From: an uncultured Bacteroidota bacterium
GTDB taxonomy: Bacteria; Bacteroidota; Bacteroidia; Chitinophagales; Chitinophagaceae
NCBI GenBank assembly: GCA_903904855.1
Contig: CAIVEH010000004.1
Location: 1-54,346 of the forward strand
Length of the DNA: 54,346 nucleotides
Reading direction: 5' to 3'
The notes under the pieces were generated by a model. That model searched no databases. It was not told the origin of the DNA and saw only the letters and a list, made by a program, of their open reading frames with translations. Position 1 is the first letter of the stretch; each line of letters opens with the position of its first letter. The translations under genes and the position numbers were made by a program. This document shows positions 9,201 to 21,200 of the stretch, piece by piece.

Positions 9201-12072
9201 TGGATCGTTTACATTATCCTATGCAGTTTCCAATACATGCGGAACTGCAACTGCAACCAAAATAATTTCAGTAGGACTTGCACCAAGTCCAGGCACAATT
9301 ATAGGCGCTTCAACAGTATGCGCCGGAACCTATACCATATTGGTAGATACAACAGCAGGAGGTACATGGAGCGCATCAAATGGCAATGCTACTATTACCA
9401 GCACAGGGTTATTGACAGGGATAATACCCGGTATTGATACTATTAAATATTCGGTTACAAATGCCTGCGGCACTGTGTCAGCCTCTGATGTTGTAACTAT
9501 CGGACCATTGCTCAGCGCAGGTACCATTTCTGGTCCTTCATTTGTCTGCGTTGGTTCATCCATTACCCTGACTGATGCAACCGGGTTTGGCATATGGAGC
9601 GCCAGCAACTCATCAGCTACTTTAGCTGGCGGTATTGTAACTGGAGTTATCGCAGGTGTGGATACAATAAATTATACGATATCCGCCAGTTGCGGATCGG
9701 CTATAGCCACGCAGGTGGTAACGGTAGTACCCATACCTGATGCGGGTACTATAGTAGGCCCTGTGATTATGTGTGCAGGCTTTATAACTACTTATACCGA
9801 TGCAGCGCCAGGTGGCGTATGGGGAATCACCAATACCAGCGCCACAATTTCTGGTGGCGGTATTGTTACTGCCGTTTCTCCGGGAACAGATACTATAACT
9901 TATACAGTTAGTAATTCCTGCGGTACGGCAATTGCTTCATCAGCAATCTCAATAGGCCCTGCTATTACAGCAGGCACCATTTCGGGACCTGGTGCAGTAT
10001 GCGTAGGTTCGGCTATAGCACTTACTGATCCGGCGGCGGGTGGTGTATGGAGTGTGAGCAATTCCAATGCAACCATTATTGCAGGCATTGTAACCGGCGT
10101 ATCGGCAGGCATAGATACCGTTTATTATACCGTAACAGGTAGTTGCGGCACAGTAATGGCTTCGGCATCTATAGTGATTAATCCGTTGCCATCAGCTGGC
10201 ACTATTACCGGGCCAGCTACATTGTGTATTGGCACACCTGCCACTTATACCGATGCCACACCAGGCGGTACATGGTTTGTAAGCAACAGCCATGCAGGCA
10301 TAACCGCAGGCGGTCTGGCAACACCTTTATCAATTGGTACCGATACCATTTATTATTCTGTTTCGAATAGTTGTGGCACAGCTACAGCTATGGATGTTGT
10401 GAGCGTTCTTGGCGCGCTCTCAGCCGGAACTATAAGCGGACCGGGTGCAGTATGCATGGGCTCATCTGTAACATTGGCAGATGGTACTCCTGGCGGCACA
10501 TGGAGCGCCAGCAATGGCAATGCAACTGTGAGCGGAGGAGTAGTTACAGGTGTAACGGCAGGCACTGATATGATCTCTTATACGGTTTCCGGAAGTTGTG
10601 GTTCAGTATCAGCTACCAAATTAATTTCTATAGATGCAACACCATCAGCAGGCACTATAGCAGGGCCTTCAAATGTCTGTTTGGGGTCACCTGTTACGCT
10701 TACCGATGCAGCAACAGGCGGTGCATGGAGCGCCGCTAACACATCAGCAACAGTAAGTGTGGCAGGGGTGGTAACCGCTATCAGTCCCGGAACTGATACA
10801 ATCAGTTATACAGTTACTAATAGCTGCGGATCTGCAGCTGCAACCCAGGTAATTGCTGTAAGTACTTCATTGCCATCAGCAGGCGCCATCACCGGTCCAT
10901 CAAGTGTTTGTGCAGGATCCACCGTAACACTTGCAGAAGCTGTAACCGGCGGTGTATGGAACAGCACCAACGCTTATGCCACCGTATCCGGAGGCACAGT
11001 AACAGGTGTAACACCCGGTTTGGATACCATAACTTATACCGTAACCAATGCCTGCGGATCGGCCATGGCATCGGCACCGATAACTGTAGGAGCAGCCCTT
11101 GTTACCGGCACCATCAGCGGCCCGGCAGCAGTTTGTATCGGTTCAACTATTACTTTGACAGATGCAGCTCCTGGTGGCACATGGAGTAGCAGCAGTGCCA
11201 ATGCTACTGTTGCAGGTGGCGTGGTTACCGGTGTATCGGCTGGAACAGCAACTATCTCTTATACAGTTAGCGGCAGTTGCGGAACAGCCTCAGCTATATG
11301 GGATATAACAATAAGCGTAGCGCCTGGTGCTGGAACAATAACAGGTCCTACCGGAGTTTGTGCAGGTTCGTCTATAGTACTTACTGATGCAACTACAGGC
11401 GGCGCGTGGAGCGCCTCTAATGCAAGGGCTACAGTATCAGGTGGTGTTGTAACCGGTGTATTGGCTGGATTGGATACTATCAGGTATTCTGTGACCAATG
11501 CATGTGGAAGTGCAGTGGCAAGCTGGCCCATATCAGTGAATGGCATACCCAATGCAGGCAGTGTAAGTGGGGCTACCAGTGTTTGCCCTGGCGCTACAGC
11601 AGCCTTGGTACACAGCGCTTCAGGTGGTACCTGGAGCAGCAGCAACAGTGGCCTGGCCACTGTAAGCAGTGCCGGGGTGGTAACCGGGGTTGCATCAGGT
11701 GCAGTTACTATCAGTTATACCCTGAGCAATAGTTGTGGGCACCACAGCGCTACACATCCGATGACGGTTTTATCGGCAACATCTTGTGGTGGTACAGGTA
11801 CATTGGTAGGCGGTCCTGGCGCAAATACTGAAGATGAATTGAGTGTGGTGCCCAACCCCAACAATGGCGTATTTGTACTGAAACTTACATCTTCAATTGA
11901 GGAGCAGGTACATGTGGTTATTACCAACCTCATTGGCCAGAAGGTGAAAGAATTCAACACAGCAACAAATACGGTAACAGATGTGCAGATGGGCCAGGCA
12001 GCAGGTATATATATGCTCAATGCATCGACCGCCAGCGGAAGCCATGTAACCAAGGTAATTATTAACAGGTAA
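6298..12072 (+). CDS. Giant secreted protein: NHL propeller, 18 Ig-like modules, T9SS tail
   Basis: 1924 aa. A signal peptide (I-C-F-A-F-L-G-L-G, cleavage near L-N-A-Q) is followed by six NHL units at about residues 25-375, each with an I-A-G-x-G-T-A-G-x-x-G-D-G strand and a Y-I-A-D-x-x-N-N-R-I-R strand, the size of one six-bladed propeller. A cadherin/Ig-like domain follows at about 375-480. Then come 18 modules of about 75 residues at about 481-1831. Each has a V-C-x-G-x-x-x-x-L-x-D strand, a G-G-x-W-S-x-x-N core, G-x-V-T-G-V-x-x-G and an S-C-G, so each carries two cysteines likely to form an internal disulfide. The last 80 residues are a type A sorting domain. The array resembles BIG2-type bacterial Ig domains. 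A surface adhesion or matrix role is inference; no catalytic site was seen. Confidence 0.88.
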   Translation: MKIKHLLICFAFLGLGSSGHLNAQVKIIETIAGTGTASLTGDGGAAATATMSANYLMAMDAAGNLYFADNGNARVRKIAAGTGIITTVVGGGATLGDGGPATSAQLGAAGGPNPGVVGVAIDPAATILYVADGTNNRIRAVSMATGIITTICGNGTAGFTGDGTPASGAQVSGPRGIAVDGSFNVYFSDAGNQRIRMISSGTGNITTIAGNGTAGYLADGVVATTTRINNVRGLTVDGSGNVYIADQTNNRIRMIAAGTDIITTVAGNGTGGYVGDGVAATTTRINLPTDVKFDAAGNMYIADVSNNRIRMVNTSGIISTIAGGGTAGYAGDGSAATAAAVRLNAPVAVAVEPSGQYFYIGDRTNNRIRQVRPNSTPYFTGGSTQTLTVCQNSIGDSINSLMVAYDSDKFQTLTWSVSNAPLHGTLGSAATAATTSGAVTPVGLYYSPTTGYSGADQFIMQVTDGFNTSFDTINVTVNPFPSVAAITGPGSVCITTTITLADATPGGTWSATNGNASVAGGTVTGVTAGIDTINYAVTNTCGTTTVTVAVTIVSTPSPITGTFNVCVGQTTLLGDATTGGTWTSSAPGTGSINSSSGLVTGVGPGNTTITYSLGGSCFITQNVTVNANPAAITPPGAVTVCVGATTSLGDVTAGGTWSSATPGIATVGTSGVVTGISPGAVNILYTSVAGCSVTKSVTVMVAPAALSPASAAVCVGNNVTFTESVGGGVWSSVAPGTASIAAGVVTGVAAGTTSISYTLGTCAVGASVTVNGSPAAITPPGAVSMCVGATASLGDVTPGGTWSSAAVGIATVGTSGTVTGVAAGTVNISYTNVSGCAAVKSVTVLVTPAALSPTSATVCTGNTVAFTESVGGGVWSSTNGAVASVSAGLVTGLTVGNTNISYTIGTCAVGAPVTVNLSPNAGVITGPATLCTGSPVTYTDASPGGVWSSSNPSVATVGTSGTVTGLTVGSFTLSYAVSNTCGTATATKIISVGLAPSPGTIIGASTVCAGTYTILVDTTAGGTWSASNGNATITSTGLLTGIIPGIDTIKYSVTNACGTVSASDVVTIGPLLSAGTISGPSFVCVGSSITLTDATGFGIWSASNSSATLAGGIVTGVIAGVDTINYTISASCGSAIATQVVTVVPIPDAGTIVGPVIMCAGFITTYTDAAPGGVWGITNTSATISGGGIVTAVSPGTDTITYTVSNSCGTAIASSAISIGPAITAGTISGPGAVCVGSAIALTDPAAGGVWSVSNSNATIIAGIVTGVSAGIDTVYYTVTGSCGTVMASASIVINPLPSAGTITGPATLCIGTPATYTDATPGGTWFVSNSHAGITAGGLATPLSIGTDTIYYSVSNSCGTATAMDVVSVLGALSAGTISGPGAVCMGSSVTLADGTPGGTWSASNGNATVSGGVVTGVTAGTDMISYTVSGSCGSVSATKLISIDATPSAGTIAGPSNVCLGSPVTLTDAATGGAWSAANTSATVSVAGVVTAISPGTDTISYTVTNSCGSAAATQVIAVSTSLPSAGAITGPSSVCAGSTVTLAEAVTGGVWNSTNAYATVSGGTVTGVTPGLDTITYTVTNACGSAMASAPITVGAALVTGTISGPAAVCIGSTITLTDAAPGGTWSSSSANATVAGGVVTGVSAGTATISYTVSGSCGTASAIWDITISVAPGAGTITGPTGVCAGSSIVLTDATTGGAWSASNARATVSGGVVTGVLAGLDTIRYSVTNACGSAVASWPISVNGIPNAGSVSGATSVCPGATAALVHSASGGTWSSSNSGLATVSSAGVVTGVASGAVTISYTLSNSCGHHSATHPMTVLSATSCGGTGTLVGGPGANTEDELSVVPNPNNGVFVLKLTSSIEEQVHVVITNLIGQKVKEFNTATNTVTDVQMGQAAGIYMLNASTASGSHVTKVIINR

Positions 12073-12095
12073 AGAAAAGCAATAGAATCTTACAG

Positions 12096-12122
12096 AAGGG
12101 CTGCCGTTGGCGGCCCTTTTTG
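12096..12122 (+). terminator. Rho-independent terminator
   Basis: AAGGGCTGCC (12096-12105), loop GTT and GGCGGCCCTT (12109-12118) with one G-T pair, followed by Ts. It lies 24 bases after the stop of the 1924-aa gene. Confidence 0.85.
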
Positions 12123-12274
12123 ATAAGGGTTATATCAAGATCAAACGCCAATTCTTCTCTATATAATTTAACCGAAAGTTAGTTTCCATTAAATTTATGA
12201 AATGAATTTGGTCATGTATTAGGAAATCTATTGCTATTTATATACTTTTATCATTACTTTTCAATTTGTTTTTT

Positions 12275-15200
12275 ATGAATAATACCTTTAGGCTTTTCTG
12301 CTGCGTTATTGTTGCGGCATTATTTTCTATCCGCTTATTTGCCGGCCCTGATGTAACTAATACACCACAACAAAAAGCGCCGCTCTCTTTTATTGAGAAC
12401 AAGGGACAGGTAAGAGACCAGTACCGCAATGCACGGCAGGATATCCAGTTTCAGTTGAAAGCCGCAGGGGGGTTAAGTATTTTTATTGGTGATGGTGCTA
12501 TACATTACCAGTTCAGCAAGGCTGATAAAAAAATCAAAAAACCATCTAAAGAGGATATGATGAAACTTGGCTTTGTGCCGGAGCAGACCACCTTTACTAT
12601 GGACCGTTTGGATGTGGAACTGGTAGGAGCCAATAAAAATGCCCAGGTAATTACGGAACAGAAGCAGGATTATTATGAAAATTATTTTACAGACTGGAGT
12701 GGTGAAAAAGGCACCACCGTATCAGCTTACAACAAAATAACCTACAAAAACATTTACCCGAATATAGACTGGGTGATTTATACAAAAAACGGCCAACTGG
12801 AGCATGAATTTGTGGTGCACCAGGGAGGAAAAGTGAGTGATATACAATTGAAATACGGAGGCGCAAAAGACCTGAAAATAAATGCCAATGGTAGCCTGAC
12901 AGCAGGTACACCACAGGGAACAATTACTGAGAAAGCTCCGGATACTTATCAGAAGGACGGGAAAAAAGTGACTAGCGCGTTTAAACTGAATGGTAATGTT
13001 TTGGGATATTATACCGGAGATTATTCAGGAGAATTAGTTATTGATCCGACATTGTCATGGGGTACTTATTTTGGTGGTAGTCAGGATGAAACAGGTGCAG
13101 GTACAGCAGCGGATGGTTCTGGAAATGCCTATGTTACAGGAAGTACTACAAGTACTTCCGGAATTGCGACCTCCGGAGCTTTTCAGACAACTTACGGAGG
13201 TAGTGTTGATGATGCTTATTTAGCCAAATTCAATAGCTCTGGAGTTATTCAATGGGCTACTTATTATGGTGGCAATCAGGATGATGAAGCTTTTGGTGTT
13301 GCAACCGATCCTTCAGGTAATGTATATATGACAGGTTTTACAGGCAGTTCAACCGGCATAGCTACATCCGGATCTTATCAGAGCAGTTGGACTGCAGGTT
13401 CAGATGCATTTCTTGTAAAATTCAATAGTGCAGGAGCAAGGCAATGGGGAACCTATTATGGAGGCGGCTTTACAGATTATGCGTGGGGAGTTGGTACAGA
13501 TAATTCCGGAAATGTATTCATAGTAGGTGAAACGAACAGCTTATCAGGCATTGCATCTCCGGGAAGTTACCAGACACTGTTAAACACCATGGGCAGTGGC
13601 AGTGGCAGCGATGGATTCCTGGTGAAGTTTAACAGTGCAGGAGTTCGGCAATGGGCCACTTATTTCGGTGGGTTCTCTGATGATTTTGCGAATGGTGTAG
13701 CAGCAGATGGCTCAGGGAATGTATATATAGCCGGTAATACATCAAGCAATTCGGGTGTAGCCTCTTCCGGAGCATATCAAACCACTGAAGGTAGTACGAA
13801 TGATGCATTTTTAGCCAAATTTAACAGTGGCGGCACAATACAATGGAGTACATATTACGGTGGTCCGGCTGATGATTTCGGAACCGCCGTAACCGCGGAT
13901 GCGTCAGGCAATGTATATCTTTGTGGCACCACGAAAAGTCCCTCAGCAATTGCAAGCCCGGGAGCCTATCAGACATTATTTTCAGGAGGGCAGGAAGCGT
14001 ATCTTGCCAAATTCAACACTTCTGGTTCGCGATTATGGGCAACCTATTATGGTGGTGGCTCTGAGTCGGGCGCGGGTGTATTAACTGATGCGGGAAAAAA
14101 TGTTTTTATTTGTGGCGCAACTAGTTCTGGTTCAGGAGTAGCTACCTCAGGCGCCTATCAATTGACGTTTGGTGGAGTCCAGGATGCTTATCTTTCTGAA
14201 TTTGACAGTACGGGAGCAATAAAATATGCTACTTATTATGGTGGCCCTGGTAGTGATGTAGGTAGTTCTATAGCAACTGATGGATCAGGAAATTTTTTTA
14301 TATCAGGTAAAACAACAAGTACTGCCGGCATAGCAACTTCTGGTGCATACCAGACTACTTATGCGGGTGCAGGGTCACTTTCAGAGGGTGATGCTTTTTT
14401 GGTGAAATTCAGCTTCACATGTACATATCCTTTTGTTGCCCCGGTAACCGGTCCCACAACCGTTTGCCCCAGCAATACAATTACTCTGGCAGATGCCACA
14501 TCAGGTGGAACTTGGAGCAGCAGCAACAATTCTATTGCAACTGTAGGCACTTCGGGCGTGGTAACTGGTGTTGCTGCCGGTAATGTAATAATATCCTATT
14601 CAGTAAGTAATAGTTGTGGTACAACAAATTCATTGGCTTTGATTACCGTAGGAAGTGAAATCATCACTACCATTGCCGGAAACGGCACAGCAGGCTATAC
14701 AGGCAACGGAGGCCCTGCAACTGGCGCTGAAATTAATTTGCCTGCTGGTGTCACACAGGACGGCTCAGGGAATACTTATATTGCAGACTGGAACAATAAT
14801 GTAATACGCAAAATAAACACAGCGGGTATTATAACAACATTTGCCGGCACAGGGGCAACGGGATATACCGGTGATGGCGGACCAGCAACTTCTGCTACTT
14901 TCCACAACCCGGTAGCCCTTATTTTCAATTCTGCGGGGGAGCTGATCATAGCTGATTATAACAATAATGTTGTAAGAAAGATTAGTACATCAGGAATCAT
15001 AACTACTATAGCAGGAAATGGTATTGGCGGATTTTCCTCAGATGGAATACCTGCCACAAGTTCTGAGTTGCATTCGCCGGAAGGCCTTGCACTCGATGCT
15101 GCCGGAAATTTATATATAGCAGATGGCAATAACTCCCGTGTCAGGCAAGTAGATGTGTCTGGTATAATACATACTTATGCAGGAACAGGCGGATATACAT

Positions 15201-18200
15201 TCGGTGGCGATGGTGGGCCTGCGACAGCTGCACAAATGATGAATCCGTTTGGATTGTACATGGACCAGTCGGGAAATTTATATATTTGTGATCAGCTCAG
15301 CAACCGCATACGTGTAGTCAATTCGTCCGGAGTAATTAGCACAGTTGCGGGAAGCGGCGCATTCGGAGGCGGCACAGGTACCTACAGTGGTGATGGTGCC
15401 GCCGCCACTGCTGCGACTATGAATGATCCGACAGGAGTATACTGCGACCAGGCGGGTAATATCTATATTGCCGACCGGGGAAACAGCCGCGTTCGTTTTG
15501 TCAACAAATCAACAGGACTGATTTCAACCATTGCCGGAACCGGAACTGCAGGCTTCAGCGGTGATGGCGGATCTGCTACTGCTGCGAAGTTAAACGCAGA
15601 TGCCTTTATATATCTTGACGCTAATGCAAATATTTACATTTCAGATTACAACAATAACCGCATCCGTAAAATTGCGCCTGTAGGCACATCTATACAGGCT
15701 TCATCTGCAACCATTTGCCAGGGAGTTCCCGTTTTATTTACCGACTCAACCTCGGGTGGTACCTGGACCAGCAGTAACCCTGCAGTGGCATATGTAGGTA
15801 CGGCAATAGGAGAGGTTACAGGTATTTCAGCAGGAACTGCAACTATTAGTTATGCCGTAAACTTCAGTTGCGGACTTACTTACGTGCTGCAGCCTGTAAC
15901 GGTTAACTCATTCAGCGCCGGAACTTTGTCTGGGCCATCGATTGTATGTCCGGGTAATACAATTACGCTTACGGATGCAACCGGAGGTGGCACCTGGAGC
16001 AGCAGTAATCCGGCTGCAGCTACTGTAAGTGGTGGAGTAGTAACTGGTGTAGCTGCTGGAAATACAACAATATCTTACACAATTACCAATGGTTGTGGCA
16101 CCCTTGCTGCCCGTCAGCAGGTAATTGTTGGTGTTCCTCAGATTTCCACATTTGCTGGTACAGGAACCGCAGGTTCAACCGGCGATGGCGGTCAGGCAAC
16201 AGCTGCTACATTTAATGCAACACACAGTATTTGGTCCGATGCATCGGGTAATACTTATATTGCTGATGTCAACAATCATAAGATCAGGATAGTTAATCCT
16301 GCAGGAATCGTTTCAACCTTTGCCGGAACAGGTGTTGCGGGATCAAGTGGAGATGGATTCCCGGCCACAAATGCTACCATACAAAGTATATTCAGTATTG
16401 TAACTGACGCTACCGGAAATTTGTATTTTGCTGATAATGTCAGTAACCGTGTCAGGATGATCAATACCTCCGGAATAATCAGTACAATTGCAGGCACAGG
16501 TACAGCAGGTTCCCTGGGAGATGGCGGGCCTGCAACCGCAGCTCAGTTAAGTGGCCCGGGAGGTTTGAGTTTTGATCAGGTAGGTAATTTATTTATCGGG
16601 GACGGGAATAATAATAAAGTACGAAAAATCAGCCCTTCAGGAATTATTACTACTTATGCCGGGACGGGTGTTTTAGGGTCATCCGGAGATGGCTCACTTG
16701 CAATATTGGCCACATTATCTCATCCGAACTATTTACATTGTGATGGATCAGGGAACTTGTATGTAGCAGATAATGGAAATAGCAAGATACGCAAAATTGA
16801 TGCATTTGGTGTGATAACCACAGTTGCTGGTACGGGCACTTCAGGTGCTCTGGGCGATGGTGGTCCCGCTACAGCCGCACAGCTTTCCTTCCCGGGTGGT
16901 GTAGCATTGGATGGAGCAGGTAATATTTATATTGCCGGAGATGGTAATCAGAAAATCAGAATAGTGTATGCATCCTCAGGAATTATTAATACTTATGCCG
17001 GAACAGGAACTGCTGGTTATTCAGGCGATGGCGGAGCACCGGCAACTGCCAAATTGAATACTCCTGTTGATGTGTATTTCGATAATAACGGTAATCTTTT
17101 TATTGCAGATAACGCTAATAATGCTATCCGCAAAATAGCACCGGTAAATGCATCAGTTACCGCTTTGGCCGGACCTAATACGGTTTGCCAGGGATCAACC
17201 ATTACACTCACCGACATTACATCGGGTGGCACATGGAGCAGCAGTGCACCTGCAATAGCCACTGTGGGAACATCTGGTATCGTTACCGGGGTTACTGCCG
17301 GAGTAGCTAACATTTCTTATTCAGTTGTTTTCAGCTGTGGAACAATATCCGTTTCTCAGTCTGTAACAGTTAATGCGCTTCCTGCCGTACCTGGGCCAAT
17401 CACTGGCCCAACAAATGTCTGTGCAGGTGCATCCGTTACGCTCAATGATGCTACAGCCGGCGGTAACTGGACAAGCACCATACCAGTTGTAGCAACAATA
17501 GGCTCCACCTCAGGCAGTTTAACCGGGCTTACCGCAGGAGTTACAGTGGTTAGCTATACTATTTCTACAAGCTGCGGTTCCAATTCAGTATTCCGCAATG
17601 ATACTGTATTCAGTGCGCCAGGAGCTATTACAGGCGTTTTAGCCGCCTGTGTGGGACTGACTTCTCCTCTTGGCAATTCAGTTGCCGGTGGCACCTGGAC
17701 CAGCAGTAACCCTGCTGTAGCATCTGTTGGTTCATCATCAGGTATTGTTACAGGAGTAACTCCGGGTACTGTTACCATTACATACAATACAGGTGGCGCA
17801 TGTAGCTCAACCGCATCTTTTACAGTAAATGCAAATCCGGCTGCAATTACACCGCCCGGAGCAGTAACTATGTGTGTGGGTGCAACTGCCTCACTCGGCG
17901 ATGTTACCGCTGGTGGCACGTGGAGCAGCGCAGTACCTGCTACTGCTACAGTAGGAACTTCTGGTATCGTGACCGGTGTTGCCGCTGGTACAGTGAATAT
18001 TTTATACACTACAGCAGCAGGTTGCAGTGCTACAAAATCAGTTACTGTGCTGCCTACACCAACAGCTCTGGCACCAACCAGCGCTACCGTGTGCACAGGT
18101 AATACAGTAGCATTTACAGAAACTATAGGTGGTGGCATATGGAGCAGCACAAATGGTGCTGTAGCAAGTGTTTCAGCCGGACTTGTTACAGGGTTGACTG

Positions 18201-21200
18201 CCGGTACAGTAAATATCTCCTATACTATTGGCACTTGTGCCGTTGGCGCACCAGTTACTGTTAATCTTTCTCCGGCTGCCGGTGTTATCACCGGCCCGGC
18301 TATTTTATGTACAGGTACACCTGTAACTTATACCGATGCCTCTCCGGGAGGTGTATGGAGCAGCAGTAATCCTGCCATAGCCACAGTAAGTGTTACCGGC
18401 CTGGTAACCGGTATTACACCGGGAGTATTTACCTTGTCGTATGCGGTTACCAATACCTGCGGAACAGCAACTGCCACCAAAGTCATCACGGTAAGTCCAT
18501 CACCAGGTGCCGGTACAATTATAGGTACTACCCTGGTTTGTGCCGGAGCATTTACCACCCTGGTCGATACAACATCTGGAGGCACATGGAGTGCAAGCAA
18601 TACCAATGCCACAATTTCCGGTACAGGGATTCTTGTTGGTGTGATACCCGGAATTGATACCATTTCTTACACCGTAGCAAATACATGCGGTTCAGCTTCG
18701 ACAACTAAAATTGTAACCATAGGGTTAACGCTTACAGCTGGTTCAATATCTGGTCCATCAGTTGTTTGTGCGGGATCTTCAATTGCCCTCTCAGAGACTA
18801 TAACAGGTGGAACCTGGAGCAGTAGTAATTCTTCAGCTACAGTTTCAGTTGCCGGATTACTAACTGGAGTAACCGGAGGTACGGATACTATCAATTATAC
18901 AGTTACTTCGGGTTGTGGTTCGGTTGTTGCAACCCATGTAGTTACTGTCAATCCAATACCTGTTTCTGGCAGCATTACCGGGCCAACCCTGCTTTGTGCA
19001 GGCAATTCAGCCACTTATACCGATCCTGCGTCAGGTGGCGTATGGAGTGTTACCAATGCCAATGCAACTATTTCAGGAGTGGGGCTGCTTAATGCCATTT
19101 CCGCCGGAAATGATACAGTACAGTACACTGTCAGCAACTCATGTGGCACTTCGGTTGCCACAGCTTATGTAACAATAGGCCCGGCAATATCGGCGGGCAG
19201 TATTTCAGGCCCAGCCAGTGTTTGTGTTGGGTTCACAATAACTTTGACTGATGCATCACCGGGAGGCGTATGGAGCAGCAGTAACACTACAGCTGATGTA
19301 TTGGGTGGTATGGTAACAGGACTCATTCCCGGTATCGATACTATATCTTATACAGTTACCAGTACCTGCGGTTCGGTGAGTACATCGGCTGTAGTAACAG
19401 TTAATCCATCAACCATTGCATCACCAATAACCGGACCTTCAGGTCTGTGTATGGGAACCACTGCAACCTATACCGATGCTACTATAGGTGGTACATGGAG
19501 CCTAACTAATGGTAATGCCATAGTAACCGGTGGAGGACTGGTTACACCAGTGTCCATTGGCGCTGATACTTTGAAGTATACAGTTACAGGCACTTGTGGC
19601 ACATCTGTTGCCAGCCAGGTTATCAATATTTCTTTAATGCCGGTTGCCGGAACAATCAGTGGCACATCTAATATCTGTGTCGGTTCAACATCTACACTGA
19701 CTGATGCTATTCCGGGAGGTACCTGGAGCGCCAGCAACGGAAACGCAACTATAAGCAGCGGGGTTGTAACTGCTGTATCACCCGGTCTGGATACCATATC
19801 GTATACTGTTACCAGCAGTTGCGGATCAGCTGTAGCTACCTATGTAATTGATATCAATACTACACCTTCTCCGGGTGTCATTACCGGGCCAACATCGGTA
19901 TGTATCGGTACATTGATCACATTGGCCGATACTGCAATTGGTGGCGCATGGAGCGCCTCTAACCCCGATGCAACCATTTCGCTTTCAGGAGTGGTAACAA
20001 GTATTGCTCCCGGTACTGATACAATCAGCTATACCGTAACCAACGCCTGCGGATCGTTTGGTACATCGCATATTATAACAATAAGCACCACTGCAACAGC
20101 GGGTTCGATAACCGGACCTTCAATTGTTTGTGCAGGCGCTTCCATAACCCTTACTGATGCAGTATCTGGTGGTATATGGGCATCCAGCAATGGCAATGCA
20201 ACAGTATCAACCGGTGGTGTGGTAACAGGAGTAACACCCGGCGCTGATACTATTACCTATGTGGTAACCAATGCCTGCGGATCGGCTACAGCTAGTTATG
20301 CAATTACCGTGGGTGCAGCACTGACAGCCGGTACAATATCAGGCTCATCGGCAGTTTGTGTGGGTTCAACAATAACTTTAACTGATCCTGCAACTGGTGG
20401 TATATGGAGCAGCAGTAGTACCAATGCTACTGTTTCCGGTGGTATTGTAACTGGTGTTGCAGCTGGCACAGCTACTATTTCTTATACTGTTACAGGTAGT
20501 TGCGGAACAATTACTGCAACCCATGCGCTTACAATAAATGTTGCTCCTGCTGCAGGAACAATATCCGGCCCAACCGGCGTTTGTGCAGGTGCAGTGATTA
20601 CACTTAGCGATGCTGCAACAGGAGGTGTCTGGAGTGCATCCAATTCCAGGGCTACTGTATCGGGTGGAACTGTTACCGGCGTGATAGCGGGGCTTGATAC
20701 CATAAGGTACTCTGTATCCAATGGTTGCGGCACTGCTATAGCTTCATGGCCAATTTCAGTTAACTCTGCCCCTTCAGCAGGTACTATAGGCGGGGCTGCC
20801 AGCGTTTGCCCGGCGGCATCTGTAACTCTTACACATACTGCGACCGGAGGTACATGGAGCAGCAGCAATACGGGTATTGCAACTGTGTCGGGTGCCGGTA
20901 CCGTTACAGGCGTAGCTTCCGGTGCGGTTACTATCAGCTATACACTTACCAACAGTTGTGGTAGTGGTCGTGCTACTCATGCTATGACGGTATTATCGCC
21001 TGCATCGTGCACTGGCTTGGTGGTAAGTGGTCCGGGATCAGGCCAGGGTGAAGAACTGGTAGTTGCACCCAACCCTAATAAAGGCATATTCACTATGAAT
21101 CTTGATTCTGATCTGAATGAAGAAGTTCAGGTAACCATCACCAATGTGATAGGCCAGAAAGTGAAAGAATTTACTACAACCACCAATAAGGTTACCGATA

